Shown piece by piece: positions 1 to 9,317 of a stretch of 64,000 bases of DNA. The stretch spans positions 5,688,501 through 5,752,500 of the forward strand of contig NZ_CP166850.1 of the NCBI RefSeq assembly GCF_041346945.1, read 5' to 3'. Source of the stretch: Amycolatopsis sp. cg9. Its GTDB lineage: Bacteria > Actinomycetota > Actinomycetes > Mycobacteriales > Pseudonocardiaceae. A program made the position numbers and the translations under genes. Below the pieces are notes generated by a model that saw nothing but the letters and a program-made list of their open reading frames with translations, had not been told where the DNA came from and made no database searches. Numbering within the stretch: position 1 is the first letter of the stretch; each line of letters starts with the position of its first letter.

Positions 1-305
1 AGCGCAAGTTCATCGGCGCGCTGGTGAGCCAGATCGCGAGCCCGGGCACGCTGCTCAACCCGTTCGACTTCTTCCCGCTCCTGTCCTCGGCCCCGGACGC
101 GCTGACGATGGACTCGGGCGACCACGTCCACAACCTGGCGGGCCTGGCGATCGCGATGCGCGGCATCTCCTCGGGCGGCGTGGTGACGACGACGGTGCCG
201 GTGACCAGCGGGTCGGCGGAGAACTGGGACAAGAACAAGTCGAAGCAGCTGTTCGACGCGCTGAAGAGCGACAGCGCGGTGCCGGACAGCGTCATCGTCA
301 ATTAA
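1..305 (+). CDS. LytR-CpsA-Psr (LCP) family protein, C-terminal fragment
   Basis: The reading frame is open from base 3 to a TAA at 303-305; the N-terminus lies outside the window. About 100 residues remain, beginning RKFIGALVSQIASPG and ending in a sequence rich in Ser, Asp and Val. The RKFI...GALV...NPFDFFPLL pattern is the tail of the LCP catalytic domain, the enzyme family that attaches anionic glycopolymers to peptidoglycan or arabinogalactan outside the membrane. The catalytic arginines and the membrane anchor would lie upstream and cannot be checked. The family call rests on this tail only. Confidence 0.65.
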   Translation, partial: RKFIGALVSQIASPGTLLNPFDFFPLLSSAPDALTMDSGDHVHNLAGLAIAMRGISSGGVVTTTVPVTSGSAENWDKNKSKQLFDALKSDSAVPDSVIVN

Positions 306-337
306 TTCGGACGCGCTCGATCCTCGGCCGGGGCACC

Positions 338-877
338 ATGGGAGCCATGGAGACCCCGGCCGAGAAGTACCACGTGGACGAATTCACCTTGGCCCGCTGG
401 CAGTTCGCCGACGGGCCGGAGCTCACGGCGGTCGTCGGCGGGTCCCTCGGCCACATCGGCGCGTGGATGATCTGGGCGGCCGGTGGCTACTCGGCCGACG
501 ACTCCGCCGAGTTCCTGAAGCGCACCAGGGACAACTGGGCGACCGGTGAAACCCACGACTTCGCGATCCGCGTCGACGGCGCGATCGCGGGCGCCATCGG
601 CACGATGGCCCGGGACGGCGGCATCGAGATCGGCTACTGGCTCGCGGACGGCTACACCGGCCGCGGCCTGGTCACCCGGGCCGCCGGGTTCCTGACGGCG
701 GAAGCCTTCCGGCTCGGCGCGGGCTACGTCGAGATCAAGCACGACGAGCGGAACGTCCGAAGTGGAGCGGTGCCCGCGCGTCTCGGCTTCGCGAAGGTCC
801 GCGAAGAGCCCGCCGGGAAGCCGCTGGCCCCGGCGTGCGCGGGCACCAACCACGTCTGGCGCAAGGAGAAGCCGTGA
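338..877 (+). CDS. GNAT family N-acetyltransferase
   Basis: This 179-residue protein has the size and fold signature of the RimJ/RimL-like acetyltransferases, which transfer acetyl from acetyl-CoA to an amine. The pyrophosphate-binding loop appears as GYTGRGLVTRAA, preceded by the beta strand IEIGYWLA and followed by YVEIKHDERNVRS, where the usual N-x-x-S motif reads NVRS. The tail ENVRSGAVPARLGF is typical, although the usual Asn in this stretch is Gly. The ATG at 338 has a GGGG 4-5 bases upstream; an ATG three codons later (347) is an alternative. The substrate is unknown. It ends facing the peroxiredoxin gene across a strong hairpin. Confidence 0.85.
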   Translation: MGAMETPAEKYHVDEFTLARWQFADGPELTAVVGGSLGHIGAWMIWAAGGYSADDSAEFLKRTRDNWATGETHDFAIRVDGAIAGAIGTMARDGGIEIGYWLADGYTGRGLVTRAAGFLTAEAFRLGAGYVEIKHDERNVRSGAVPARLGFAKVREEPAGKPLAPACAGTNHVWRKEKP

Positions 878-1004
878 ACTGGGGATGTGTGAGCGATCGG
901 TGGCTGTGCGAGCGAAGCCAGGTCGCGAACCGGGCCGAGCGACGCGGGAACCGCGCCGAGGCCCATGAGTACACGATCCGGCGACGCCGGCGCGACCGGC
1001 CGCG

Positions 1005-1053
1005 GGGGTGGCCGGCGGCCGGTGTGCGCCGGCCGCCGGGCTGGCCACCGCGC
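1005..1053. terminator. Strong GC hairpin between convergent genes
   Basis: A perfect 11-bp stem (CCGGCGGCCGG at 1012-1022, pairing with 1029-1039) encloses a 6-nt loop, and flanking GGTGGC/GGCCACC arms extend it with a small bulge. It sits between the ends of the convergent GNAT and peroxiredoxin genes and could terminate both. There is no T-run on either side, as is common for actinobacterial terminators. Confidence 0.5.
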
Positions 1054-1072
1054 GGGTGGCGCCGCTGATCGC

Positions 1073-1534
1073 TCAGGACACCTTGTTGCGCTCCCGCAGC
1101 ACCTTGAGCGCCTGGTCGGCGTGGACGGTGAAGTTCAGCTCGCTCTTGATCTTCTCGAGCACCTTCCGGTCCTCGCCGATCACGAAGGTGACGCGCTTGG
1201 CGTGCAGCGGCAGGAGCTTGCGCCAGACGCCGAACTGCTTCGCGACCTCGCCGTCCACATCGGACAGCAGCGGGTAGTCGAAGCCGTTGGCCTCGGAGAA
1301 CTGCCGCTGCTTGGTGACGCCGTCCGGGCTGATCCCGATCCGGTGCGCGCCGACCTCGGCGAACTCGGCGGCGAGGTCGCGGAAGTGGCAGCTCTCGGCG
1401 GTGCAGCCCCCGGTCATCGCGGCGGGGTAGAAGAACAGCACGACCGGCCCGGTGGCCAGGAAGTCCGACAGCGTGCGGTCGGCTCCCCGGTCGTCGGGCA
1501 GCGTGAAGTCGGGGGCGAGGTCTCCGGCGTCCAT
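1073..1534 (-). CDS. Peroxiredoxin, BCP/PrxQ type
   Basis: This 153-residue thiol peroxidase reduces hydroperoxides in the cytoplasm. The active-site motif PAAMTGGC places the peroxidatic cysteine at C44. A second cysteine at C49 gives the C-x4-C spacing of atypical two-cysteine PrxQ/BCP enzymes, where it acts as resolving cysteine. The start MDAGDLAPDFTLPDD and length are standard for the family. An AAGGGA ribosome binding site lies about 5 bases before the ATG. It is transcribed away from the upstream GGDEF-EAL gene on the same strand with about 90 bases between them, so it may share that transcript or have its own promoter. Confidence 0.92.
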   Translation of the reverse strand: MDAGDLAPDFTLPDDRGADRTLSDFLATGPVVLFFYPAAMTGGCTAESCHFRDLAAEFAEVGAHRIGISPDGVTKQRQFSEANGFDYPLLSDVDGEVAKQFGVWRKLLPLHAKRVTFVIGEDRKVLEKIKSELNFTVHADQALKVLRERNKVS

Positions 1535-1623
1535 GGACGTCCCTTCTCATCGGCGGCAGAACCCATCCTGCCGGTCCTTCGGAGCCACCCCGCGACCGGC
1601 TTGGTCCCGCGCCCGACGCGGGG

Positions 1624-3477
1624 TCAGGGGACCGGGTGGCGGGCGATGAGTTCGTCGACCTCGTCGCCGGTGGCCGAATCCGACACGAACGGGCCCCGCG
1701 CCGCCAGGACGCCCAGCTGCCGCAGCCGGGCCGCCTGTTCGTGCGTGCGGACGCCCTCCGCGCCCACGCGCAGCTTCAGCTCGCGGGCGCGGGTGATCAG
1801 CTGGGTCAGGTGCCGGATGTCCGCCTCCGCCGGTTCCACCGCGTCGAGCGCGTCGACCACCGGCCCGGACAGGATCACGTGACGGATCGGCAGGTCGTGC
1901 TGGGGGATCAGCTCCAGGTCCGCCGAGCCCGAAATCGTCAGGACGAGCTGCGCGCCGAGGTCGGACAGCACCGCGAACGACTCCAGGACCTCGCCGCCCG
2001 GGTCGAGGACCGAGTCGCGGTCCGTGCACAGGCGAAGCGCCTTCGCCGGCAGCTCGTGCTTGTCCAGCTGCTCCTTCACCAGCAGGACCAGGTCCGGGTC
2101 GATGGCCAGCCGCGCCGGGAGGCGGACGCAGACGTCCGGGGCCGCGTCGCCGAAGCGGGCGCGCCAGCGGGCCGTCGCCGCCAGGGACTCGGCCAGGAGC
2201 CAGCGGCCCAGCGGCACCGTCATGCCCGTCGTCCGGGCCAGCGGGTAGAACTCGTCGGAGCTCAGCTCGCCCTTCTCCGGGTGGTTCCACCGCAGCCCCG
2301 CGTTGACCGCGGCCAGCTCTTCGGTGCGGGCGAGCCGGACCGTGGGCTGGTAGACGAGCGAGAACTCGCCGTTCTCCAGCGCGCCGGCGATCACCGCGCC
2401 GAGCTGGTAGCGGCCGCGGTCGCGGGCGTCCAGCTCCGGGTCGAACAGCATCCACTGCGCCTTGCCGGCCTCCTTGGCCCGGTGCAGCGCGATCTCCGCC
2501 GCCCGCAGCAGCTCCGCCGCGCCGCCCTCGACGGCCGCGCGCACCACGATGCCCGCGCTCGCGCTGACGCCGATGCCGTGCCCGCCCAGGTAGATCGGCT
2601 CGTTGAGGTCCTCCAGCGCGCGCTCGACCAGGCCGACGACCTCGGTGGCGGCCAGCTCGCCGCGCAGCAGCACCGCGAAGCCGTCGCCGGACAGCCGGGC
2701 GACGAACCCGTCGTGGTGGCCGGTGAAGACCGCCGACAGCTTGGCCGCCACCCCGCGCAGCACCTGGTCGCCGACGCCGGCGCCGAGGCCGTCGTTGATC
2801 ACCTTGAAGCCGTCGACGTCGAGGTAGATCAGCGCGATGTCGTCGCGCGCGCCGGCGCCGAGCGCGGCTTCCAGCTTGGTCGTGAACGACGACGCGTTCG
2901 GCAGCCCGGTCAGCGGGTCGTGCACGTTCTGGTGCAGCAGCCGTTCCTGCAGCAGGTGCAGCTCGTTCGCGTCGGACACCATCAGCACCGGGTAGACCGA
3001 CCCCGGCTTGTCGCCGGGCAGCCGGGCGAGCGTGACGTCGGTCCAGAGCTGCCCGTCCTCGGCGTGGTCGAGCAGCATCCGCTCCTGGTACCGCTCGCGC
3101 GCGGTGCGCACCTGCTCGAGCCCCGCCTTGAGCCGCGAGACGTCGTGGTCGGTCGAGCCGAGGTCGGTGAGGTGCCGGCCCCGCAGCTTTTCCGGCGAGC
3201 AGCCGAGCAGCTGGCCCAGCGCGAGGTTGGCCTCCACGATGTCGCCGTCCGGGTCGGCGAGCGCGATCCCCATCGGCGACGCGGCGTAGAGCGCGGAGAA
3301 CCGCAGCAGCGCGCCGTCGTGCCGGGAGCCGGCGTGGTCGGCCGCCTCGGTCGCGACCTCCAGCAGAAGGGGTTCGAGCTCCTCCGGGGGAAGTGTTACT
3401 CCTTTGGTGTCGGCCAAGGTCGCCGCCCACCGGCGGGCCACGTCCAGCAGTCCTGGCGCGGCTCCGGGTTCAGGCAC
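1624..3477 (-). CDS. PAS-GGDEF-EAL protein with degenerate catalytic motifs
   Basis: About 617 residues: a helical N-terminus, a PAS-like sensor (about 60-170), a GGDEF domain (about 180-345) and an EAL domain (about 350-600). These domains make and break c-di-GMP, but both signatures are damaged here: GGDEF reads SGDGF (in RLSGDGFAVLL) and EAL reads NAG (in AAVNAGLRW), and the usual downstream Asn of the EAL domain is replaced (VRLPARL). I infer a signalling or nucleotide-sensing protein rather than a competent cyclase or phosphodiesterase. No membrane segment is seen. The start is uncertain: GTG at 3477 begins the conserved-looking sequence, while GTG at 3540 has a well-spaced GAGGGG and adds 21 residues. 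Confidence 0.85.
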   Translation of the reverse strand: MPEPGAAPGLLDVARRWAATLADTKGVTLPPEELEPLLLEVATEAADHAGSRHDGALLRFSALYAASPMGIALADPDGDIVEANLALGQLLGCSPEKLRGRHLTDLGSTDHDVSRLKAGLEQVRTARERYQERMLLDHAEDGQLWTDVTLARLPGDKPGSVYPVLMVSDANELHLLQERLLHQNVHDPLTGLPNASSFTTKLEAALGAGARDDIALIYLDVDGFKVINDGLGAGVGDQVLRGVAAKLSAVFTGHHDGFVARLSGDGFAVLLRGELAATEVVGLVERALEDLNEPIYLGGHGIGVSASAGIVVRAAVEGGAAELLRAAEIALHRAKEAGKAQWMLFDPELDARDRGRYQLGAVIAGALENGEFSLVYQPTVRLARTEELAAVNAGLRWNHPEKGELSSDEFYPLARTTGMTVPLGRWLLAESLAATARWRARFGDAAPDVCVRLPARLAIDPDLVLLVKEQLDKHELPAKALRLCTDRDSVLDPGGEVLESFAVLSDLGAQLVLTISGSADLELIPQHDLPIRHVILSGPVVDALDAVEPAEADIRHLTQLITRARELKLRVGAEGVRTHEQAARLRQLGVLAARGPFVSDSATGDEVDELIARHPVP

Positions 3478-3678
3478 ACTCCACCTCTTCACGCACAGGT
3501 CAGGCCAGTTCAGACGGGGTGTCGGCGGGCACGAAGCCACACTAGGTACCCCTCGCCCGCGACCGATGCCACGCCATCATGCGAGTAACGGGGTGTCTAC
3601 CGGCTGAACGAGTGAACGACTGTCCACATGAGGTGACATCTTGTCACGGCGTGTATGCCGTGGTAGACGCCGGCCGGG

Positions 3679-5139
3679 TCAGCGCGGCGTCAGCCGCACC
3701 GGCAAACCGTCGGCCGGGACCGGCAACGAGACGTAGTCCCACTTCGCGGTGTAACTCTCCGGAACCGACCAGCGGTAGGCGCGCAGCATTTCGTGCATCA
3801 GCAACTTCACCTCGAGCCCGCCGAAGTGGAGCCCGATGCACTTGTGCGCGCCACCGCCGAAGGGCATCCACGCCATCCGGTGCGACTTGTCCTCGCGGCG
3901 CGGCTCGGCGAACCGCTCCGGGTCGAAGCCGAAGGGGTTCGTCCAGCACTCCGGCGTGAAGTGGTTGATCGTCGGGGAGACGCCGACCAGGGTGTTCGCC
4001 GGGATGTAGTGCCCGAGCACCTCGGTGTCCTTCACGGTCTGGCGGGTCAGCGACGGCACCGGCGCGACCAGCCGCAGCGCCTCCTTCATGACCAGGTCGA
4101 GCGTCTCGAGCTCGTCGACGGCGTCGATGTCGAGGACGTCGTCGCCCAGCGCCAGTGACTCGGCGCGGGCGCGGTCCTGCCACTCGGGGTACTTCGCCAG
4201 GTAGTAGGCCATGGCGCTGCTGGTGATGGTCGTCGTGTCGTGCGCGGCCATCATCAGGAAGATCATGTGGTTGACGATGTCGGTGTCGGTGAACCGGTCG
4301 CCGTCCTCGGTGGTGGCGTGGCAGAGCGCGGAGAACAGGTCGTCGCCGTCGGAAGCCCGCTTGGCGGGGAGGTTCTCGCCGAAGTAGCGCTCGAGGACGC
4401 GCCGCCCGTGCAGGCCGGCGGACCAGCGCCCGCCCGGCACCGGGAACCGCACGAACGCGGTGCCGGCGCGCACGGAGTTGACGAACGCGCGGTTGATCCG
4501 GTGCGCGTCGGCGCCGCTGCGCATGCCCATGAACACGCGCGTCGCGACGTCGAGGGTCAGCTGCTTGAGCGCCCAGTACAGCCGCGGCCGCCCGCTCGAC
4601 TCCCAGCTCGCGACGCCTTCGCGCAGCGCGGGGCCCATCTCGTTGACGTAGCCGGTCAGCCGTTGCCGGGTGAAGGCCTCCTGCATGATCCGGCGGTGCA
4701 GGTGGTGCTCGCCGAAGTCCATCAGCATCAGGCCGCGCTCGAAGAACTTCTCGATGAAGAACTTCCAGCCCTCCTGGGAGAACGCCTTGTCCTTGTTGAC
4801 GAGCGCGATCTGCGTCGCCTCCGGTCCGGAGAGCGCGACGATCCGGCGCCCGAAGCCGGCGGTCCACGAGACCGGGCCGTAGAGCTCGTGGCGGCGGAGG
4901 CCGAACGCGGGGCCGAACCGCATCATCTCGAGCATGTGCCCGACCACCGGCGGGCCTTCGTCGCCGAGGACGGGCTTGAGGCCGCTGCCCGCGGGCGGCG
5001 TCGCGAGTTCCTTGACCGGCCAGCGCGACCGCAGCCAGCGTTCGTCGACCCCGCGGGGGAGGGGGAGCGCCGTCAAGGGCGGCACCCGTTCACGCAGTGC
5101 TTCGGTGGCTCGGCTCACGGTGCCCGGCAAAGTGACCAT
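3679..5139 (-). CDS. Cytochrome P450
   Basis: A 486-residue haem-thiolate monooxygenase. The haem loop reads FGGGAHKCIG with the ligand cysteine near residue 434; the I-helix oxygen-activation motif is AAHDTTT; the K-helix ExxR is EALR. At 486 residues it is longer than the common ~400-residue actinobacterial biosynthetic P450s and closer to CYP51/CYP120/CYP136-like enzymes, so a hydrophobic substrate such as a fatty acid, sterol or terpenoid is plausible but unproven. The ATG at 5139 follows GGGGAG. It begins 17 bases after the AraC regulator gene on the same strand, so the two are probably one transcript. No ferredoxin gene is adjacent. Confidence 0.93.
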   Translation of the reverse strand: MVTLPGTVSRATEALRERVPPLTALPLPRGVDERWLRSRWPVKELATPPAGSGLKPVLGDEGPPVVGHMLEMMRFGPAFGLRRHELYGPVSWTAGFGRRIVALSGPEATQIALVNKDKAFSQEGWKFFIEKFFERGLMLMDFGEHHLHRRIMQEAFTRQRLTGYVNEMGPALREGVASWESSGRPRLYWALKQLTLDVATRVFMGMRSGADAHRINRAFVNSVRAGTAFVRFPVPGGRWSAGLHGRRVLERYFGENLPAKRASDGDDLFSALCHATTEDGDRFTDTDIVNHMIFLMMAAHDTTTITSSAMAYYLAKYPEWQDRARAESLALGDDVLDIDAVDELETLDLVMKEALRLVAPVPSLTRQTVKDTEVLGHYIPANTLVGVSPTINHFTPECWTNPFGFDPERFAEPRREDKSHRMAWMPFGGGAHKCIGLHFGGLEVKLLMHEMLRAYRWSVPESYTAKWDYVSLPVPADGLPVRLTPR

Positions 5140-5156
5140 CTCCCCGCTGAGATCGG

Positions 5157-6131
5157 CTACCCCTCCACGATGCACCCTTGTTGACGGTCTGACAACACCT
5201 GGGTCGCCGTCTTTTCGGGTGGTCGATGGTTCCGGAACCCGCTCGGGTTGACGCCGCGGACGCGCTTGAAGGCGGCGCTGAAGGCGAAGGGGTCGGCGTA
5301 CCCGACTTCGCGCGCGACCGCCGCCACACTGGCGCCGTCGAGAAGGAGATCGGCGGCGAGCGTCATGCGGCGGCGGGTGAGGTAGGTCAGCGGCGGTTCG
5401 CCCATGAGGCCGGTGAAGCGCTTGGCGAGCGTCGAACGCGACACGCCGGCCCGCCCGGCCAGCGCACCGACCGTCCACGGCGCCGCGGGCTCGTCGTGCA
5501 GCAGCCGCAGCGCGGGGCCGACCACCGGGTCGCGCTGGGCGGTCCACCACGCCGGGGGCTCGCCGCCGGGCCGGTCGAACCACTCGCGCAGCGTGCAGAC
5601 GAGCATCCAGTCGAGCAGCCGGTCGAGGACGACCTGCTGCCCAGGGGTGTCGGCGGCGACTTCGGCGGCGAGGTGGTCGAGGACGGCGTCCCCGGTGCCG
5701 CCGCCGTCCACGCGCAGCACGACGGGCAGCGCGTCCAGCAGCGGGCGGCTGATCTCCCCGCCGACCGGGTAGGCCCCGACGATCAAGGTCGTGGCGCCGG
5801 CCCCGGGGTCGTACCAGCCCCGCCGGTGCCGGGTCCCGCCCAGCTCGGGCTCGGCGCAGAATTCGCCGCACGCGACGGGTTCCGCGCGGGTCCCGACCTC
5901 GTCGACGAAGCGGAAGGTCCCGGGCCCGCGCACGACGACGGTCTCGTACGCCCGCAGCGGCTCCGGCGGACCTTCCTCGGGCACGATCCACCCGGCGCCG
6001 TCGAGGACGGTGCAGAGGGTCAGCGGGGCGCCGTCGACGAAGTGCAGCGACCAGGGCGGCGACAGGGCGGAGCTGCCGAACAGCGAGCCGTGGGCCCGCA
6101 CGCCGCGGAAGAGGTCACCCAGAACGTCCAC
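5157..6131 (-). CDS. AraC family transcriptional regulator with cupin-like sensor
   Basis: 324 residues. The C-terminal ~100 residues carry the two helix-turn-helix units of AraC/XylS proteins (VGALAGRAGVSRSTLAKRF, then VAAVAREVGYADPFAFSAAFKR, and the closing NPSGFR). The N-terminal ~200 residues match the cupin-type ligand-binding domain of this subfamily, starting MDVLGDLFRGVRAHG. It lies directly upstream of and co-directional with the P450 gene, which suggests the regulator controls a P450 operon in response to the substrate. It is divergent from the small flavin-binding-fold gene at 6207 with 75 bases between the starts. Confidence 0.9.
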   Translation of the reverse strand: MDVLGDLFRGVRAHGSLFGSSALSPPWSLHFVDGAPLTLCTVLDGAGWIVPEEGPPEPLRAYETVVVRGPGTFRFVDEVGTRAEPVACGEFCAEPELGGTRHRRGWYDPGAGATTLIVGAYPVGGEISRPLLDALPVVLRVDGGGTGDAVLDHLAAEVAADTPGQQVVLDRLLDWMLVCTLREWFDRPGGEPPAWWTAQRDPVVGPALRLLHDEPAAPWTVGALAGRAGVSRSTLAKRFTGLMGEPPLTYLTRRRMTLAADLLLDGASVAAVAREVGYADPFAFSAAFKRVRGVNPSGFRNHRPPEKTATQVLSDRQQGCIVEG

Positions 6132-6206
6132 CCCTCAGACGATCGCACAGGTTTTCCGGCTTTTCACCCATGGGATCGTCCGAGCCGGGCGGGTTGAATC
6201 GGGGGC

Positions 6207-6611
6207 ATGGACACCCTGACCCCCGCGGACCTCGAGTTCCTCCGCCGCCCGCTGCACGGCTTCCTGACGGTGGCGGGCGGCCAGCCGCGCCCGATCTGGT
6301 TCGAGGCCACCGAGGCGGGCACGCTGCAGCTGTTCTCCGAACCGGACGCACCCAAGGTCCGCCGCCTCCGCCGCGACCCCCGCGCATCGATCGTCGTGGC
6401 GGCCCCGGTGGGCGAGCGCGAACGGTGGATTTCGGCCTCGGGCGAGGTCTCTCTGGAGCCCGACGGCGCCCACGCCTTGGCGGAGCGCCTGGCGGCCCGC
6501 TACTGGGACCTCGACGACCCGTCCCGCGCCGCGGACCTGAAGGAAATCCTGGCCGCGGACCAGATCCGGCTGGTCCTGCACCCGGAGCGGGTGCGCCGCT
6601 ACGCGTACTGA
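6207..6611 (+). CDS. Pyridoxamine 5'-phosphate oxidase-fold family protein (FMN/F420)
   Basis: 134 residues with the split beta-barrel pattern of small PPOX/FDOR proteins: LHGFLTVAGGQPRPIWFEA, then KVRRLRRDPRASIVVAAP, and a C-terminal IRLVLHPERVRRYAY. Members bind FMN or F420 and reduce or bind small molecules in the cytoplasm; some are only cofactor-binding. The length and the RRDPRAS motif fit the F420-dependent group common in actinomycetes. It stands alone, divergent from the AraC regulator. The substrate cannot be told from sequence. Confidence 0.82.
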   Translation: MDTLTPADLEFLRRPLHGFLTVAGGQPRPIWFEATEAGTLQLFSEPDAPKVRRLRRDPRASIVVAAPVGERERWISASGEVSLEPDGAHALAERLAARYWDLDDPSRAADLKEILAADQIRLVLHPERVRRYAY

Positions 6612-6965
6612 CCCCAGCAGGGCCGAAGTCGCGGTTTTCGGGGGTCGTTCCCACGTTTCTTCCCACGCGGAGCCGCCCCGGCTCGGCCGGCGGCGACCAC
6701 TTCACGCCGCGTCGCCGGGCGCTCGCGGGAGTCTTCTCCGCCGGCCGCGTGGGAAATGTTCCCCGAGCGGCCTCCGCGGTCAGGGGATCGAGGTGCCCTT
6801 TCGAGCCCCTGACCTGCGGCCGGGCTGCTCACCGCGGCGCCCGGTCCACGACTCGCCCGTAAGCCACCTCGAGGAACGCCGAGTTCCCCAAGGTGGCCTT
6901 CACGAACTTCGCGCCGGGAACTGTCGGACCCCGCCGCTAAACTGGAGACCGGGGGGCGCAGCCCA
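6612..6965. other. Intergenic stretch without a recognised gene
   Basis: About 350 GC-rich bases between the PPOX-fold gene and the 3' end of metE. I see no supported coding frame, tRNA or strong hairpin. A promoter-like sequence near 6915-6945 on the plus strand (TGTCGG then TAAACT about 16 bases later) points into the 3' end of metE with no gene behind it, and may be a relic. Confidence 0.4.
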
Positions 6966-9206
6966 TCACGCCAGCTCGGCCCGCACCTCCGCCGCCGCGG
7001 CCACCAGGTTGCGCAGCGCCGGTTCCACCTCCGCGTACCCGCGCGTCTTCAGGCCGCAGTCCGGGTTCACCCACACCCGCGAAGCCGGCACCGCACCCAC
7101 CGCCGTTCGCAGCGAAGCCGCCACCTCGCCGGCCGGAGGCACGCGGGGCGAGTGGATGTCGTACACCCCCGGGCCCACGCCGCGGGTGAAGCCGGCCGCG
7201 TCGAGGTCCGCCAGCACCTCCATCTTCGAGCGGGCCGCCTCGATCGACGTGACGTCCGCGTCCAGCGCGTCGATCGCCGGCAGGACCTCGCCGAACTCCG
7301 AATAGCACATGTGCGTGTGGATCTGGGTCGCGTCGGCGATCCCCGACGTCGCCAGCCGGAACGCCGAAACCGCCCACGCGAAGTACTCCGAGTGGGCAGA
7401 ACGCCGCAGCGGCAGCAGTTCCCGCAGCGCCGGCTCGTCGACCTGGACGATCCGGATGCCCGCCGCCTCCAGGTCGTGGACTTCGTCGCGGATCGCCAGC
7501 GCCACCTGCCGCGCCGTCTCGGCCAGTGGCTGGTCGTCGCGGACGAACGACCACGCCAGGATCGTCACCGGGCCGGTCAGCATCCCCTTGACCGGCTTGC
7601 GCGTCAGGCTCTGCGCGTACCGGGCCCACGAAACGGTCATCGGCGCCGGCCGCGAGACGTCGCCGTAGAGGATCGGCGGGCGGACGCAGCGGGAACCGTA
7701 GGACTGCACCCAGCCGTGCGCGGTCGCGGCGAACCCGCTCAGCTGCTCGGCGAAGTACTGCACCATGTCGTTGCGCTCCGGCTCGCCGTGCACCAGCACG
7801 TCCAGTCCGAGCTCCTCCTGCAGCCGGACGACCCGCTCGACTTCGCGGCGCATCGCGGCGTCGTAACCGGCGTCGTCGAGCGTCCCCGCCCGGTGCGCCG
7901 CCCGCGCTCGGCGCACCTCCGGAGTCTGCGGGAACGAGCCGATCGTCGTGGTCGGCAGCGGTGGCAGGCCGAGCGCGGCCCGCTGCGCGGCGGCACGCTG
8001 TTCGTAGGGCGCCCGGGGTGCGGGCTCGAGCGCGGCCAGCCGGGCCCGGACGGCCGAATCGGCCAGGTCGGCCGCCGCCGCCCGGTCCGCGACCGTCGCC
8101 CGCGCCGCGGCCAGGTCCGGGGATTCGCCGCGCAGCGCACGCCCGAGCAGCACGACCTCGTCGACCTTCTGCCGCGCGAACGCGAGCCAGCTCTTCAGCC
8201 GCGGGTGCAGGTCTTCGCGCGAGACGTCGTAGGGCACGTGCAGCAGCGAGCACGACGTAGAGACGCTCACGGACTTCGCGACGCCGAGCAGCGTCGCAGC
8301 CTTGCTCAGCGCCCGGTGCGGGTCGGTCCGCCAGACGTTGCGCCCGTCGACGACGCCGGCGACGACCTCCTTGTCCCGCAACGCCGGCTCGGCCGCCACA
8401 GCATCCACAAAGGACTCGTCGCTGACCAGGTCGACGGCGAGCGCGTCGATCGGCGCGCGGGCCAGCGCGCCGAGCCCGCGGCCCAGCCCGCCGAAGTAGC
8501 CGGCCACCAGCAGCTTCGGCCGCGCCGTCGCCTTCCCGAGCCGGTGGTACGCGCGGATCAGCGCGTTCAGCTCGGCTTCGGTGCGGTCGGCGGCGAACGC
8601 GGGCTCGTCGAGCTGGACCCACTCCGCGCCCGCGTCGTGCAGCTTCGCCAGGAGATCGACGTAGCGGGGGAGCAGCGCGTCGAGCAGGTCCAGCGGGGCG
8701 AACCCGCCGGTGCCCTTGGCCAGCAGCAGGAACGTGACCGGGCCGAGGAGCACCGGCCGCGTCTCGATCCCGAGCGCGCGGGCCTCCCGGTACTCGTCGA
8801 GGGGCTTGGTCCCGGCGAGCGTGAACTCGGTGTCCGGGCCCAGCTCGGGGACGATGTAGTGGTAGTTCGTGTCGAACCACTTCGTCATTTCCAGCGCCGG
8901 CGCGTCCTGGACGCCCCGCGCGGCGGCGAAGTACGTGTCGAGCGGCGAAAGACCCGGCCGGGCGGGCAGCGCGCCGAACAGCTCGGCGGTGTCGAGCACG
9001 TGGTCGTAGTGCGAGAACGTGTTGGACGGGATCGAGTCCAGCCCGGCGTCCCGCAGTTCGCGCCAGGTGCGTTCACGCAGGTCCCGGCCGGTGGCGAGCA
9101 ACGCGCCCGCGTCGATCCTGCCCGCCCAGTAGCGCTCGAGGGCGCGTTTGAGCTCCCGGTCCGGGCCGATCCGGGGGTAGCCGAGCACAGTGGTGCCGAT
9201 GGTCAC
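6966..9206 (-). CDS. metE: Cobalamin-independent methionine synthase
   Basis: 746 residues, the normal MetE length. It transfers the methyl group of 5-methyltetrahydropteroyl-triglutamate to homocysteine, making methionine without B12. Both halves are present: the N-terminal domain begins [19 protein letters not shown] and the catalytic half carries [23 protein letters not shown], and the C-terminal zinc-site cysteine in [12 protein letters not shown]. The GTG at 9206 is preceded by GAGGAGAG and starts exactly at the conserved N-terminus, so the open frame upstream is leader. The leader contains a cobalamin riboswitch (9318-9500), so B12 is expected to switch the gene off, implying that a B12-dependent synthase exists elsewhere. 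Confidence 0.97.
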   Translation of the reverse strand: MTIGTTVLGYPRIGPDRELKRALERYWAGRIDAGALLATGRDLRERTWRELRDAGLDSIPSNTFSHYDHVLDTAELFGALPARPGLSPLDTYFAAARGVQDAPALEMTKWFDTNYHYIVPELGPDTEFTLAGTKPLDEYREARALGIETRPVLLGPVTFLLLAKGTGGFAPLDLLDALLPRYVDLLAKLHDAGAEWVQLDEPAFAADRTEAELNALIRAYHRLGKATARPKLLVAGYFGGLGRGLGALARAPIDALAVDLVSDESFVDAVAAEPALRDKEVVAGVVDGRNVWRTDPHRALSKAATLLGVAKSVSVSTSCSLLHVPYDVSREDLHPRLKSWLAFARQKVDEVVLLGRALRGESPDLAAARATVADRAAAADLADSAVRARLAALEPAPRAPYEQRAAAQRAALGLPPLPTTTIGSFPQTPEVRRARAAHRAGTLDDAGYDAAMRREVERVVRLQEELGLDVLVHGEPERNDMVQYFAEQLSGFAATAHGWVQSYGSRCVRPPILYGDVSRPAPMTVSWARYAQSLTRKPVKGMLTGPVTILAWSFVRDDQPLAETARQVALAIRDEVHDLEAAGIRIVQVDEPALRELLPLRRSAHSEYFAWAVSAFRLATSGIADATQIHTHMCYSEFGEVLPAIDALDADVTSIEAARSKMEVLADLDAAGFTRGVGPGVYDIHSPRVPPAGEVAASLRTAVGAVPASRVWVNPDCGLKTRGYAEVEPALRNLVAAAAEVRAELA

Positions 9207-9214
9207 AGCTCTCT

Positions 9215-9285
9215 CCTCGCGAGCTAGTCCGAAGAGCCCGGACGCGCGCGAAGGCGAGCGTTTCGGTCGTGCCCATCCCGCGAGG
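9215..9285 (-). promoter_or_regulatory. Candidate Shine-Dalgarno sequestering pair of metE leader
   Basis: Read on the minus strand, the metE ribosome binding region contains CGCGAGG (plus-strand 9215-9221), and about 60 bases upstream lies its exact complement CCTCGCG (plus-strand 9279-9285). Pairing would mask the ribosome binding site. As this segment lies between the riboswitch aptamer and the start codon, it is a plausible expression platform that inhibits translation when cobalamin is bound. The pairing is seen; the switching is inferred. Confidence 0.4.
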
Positions 9286-9317
9286 CCCGGACTCGCGCAC
9301 GCCGTCGGCGTCCGCAC

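Noticed and set aside
6612..6965. Possible small gene or transposon remnant
   Set aside because: No frame has a credible start or motif; only a promoter-like scrap is visible.
7152..9227. 691-residue plus-strand frame opposite metE
   Set aside because: A shadow of metE; Arg-rich with no recognisable domain.
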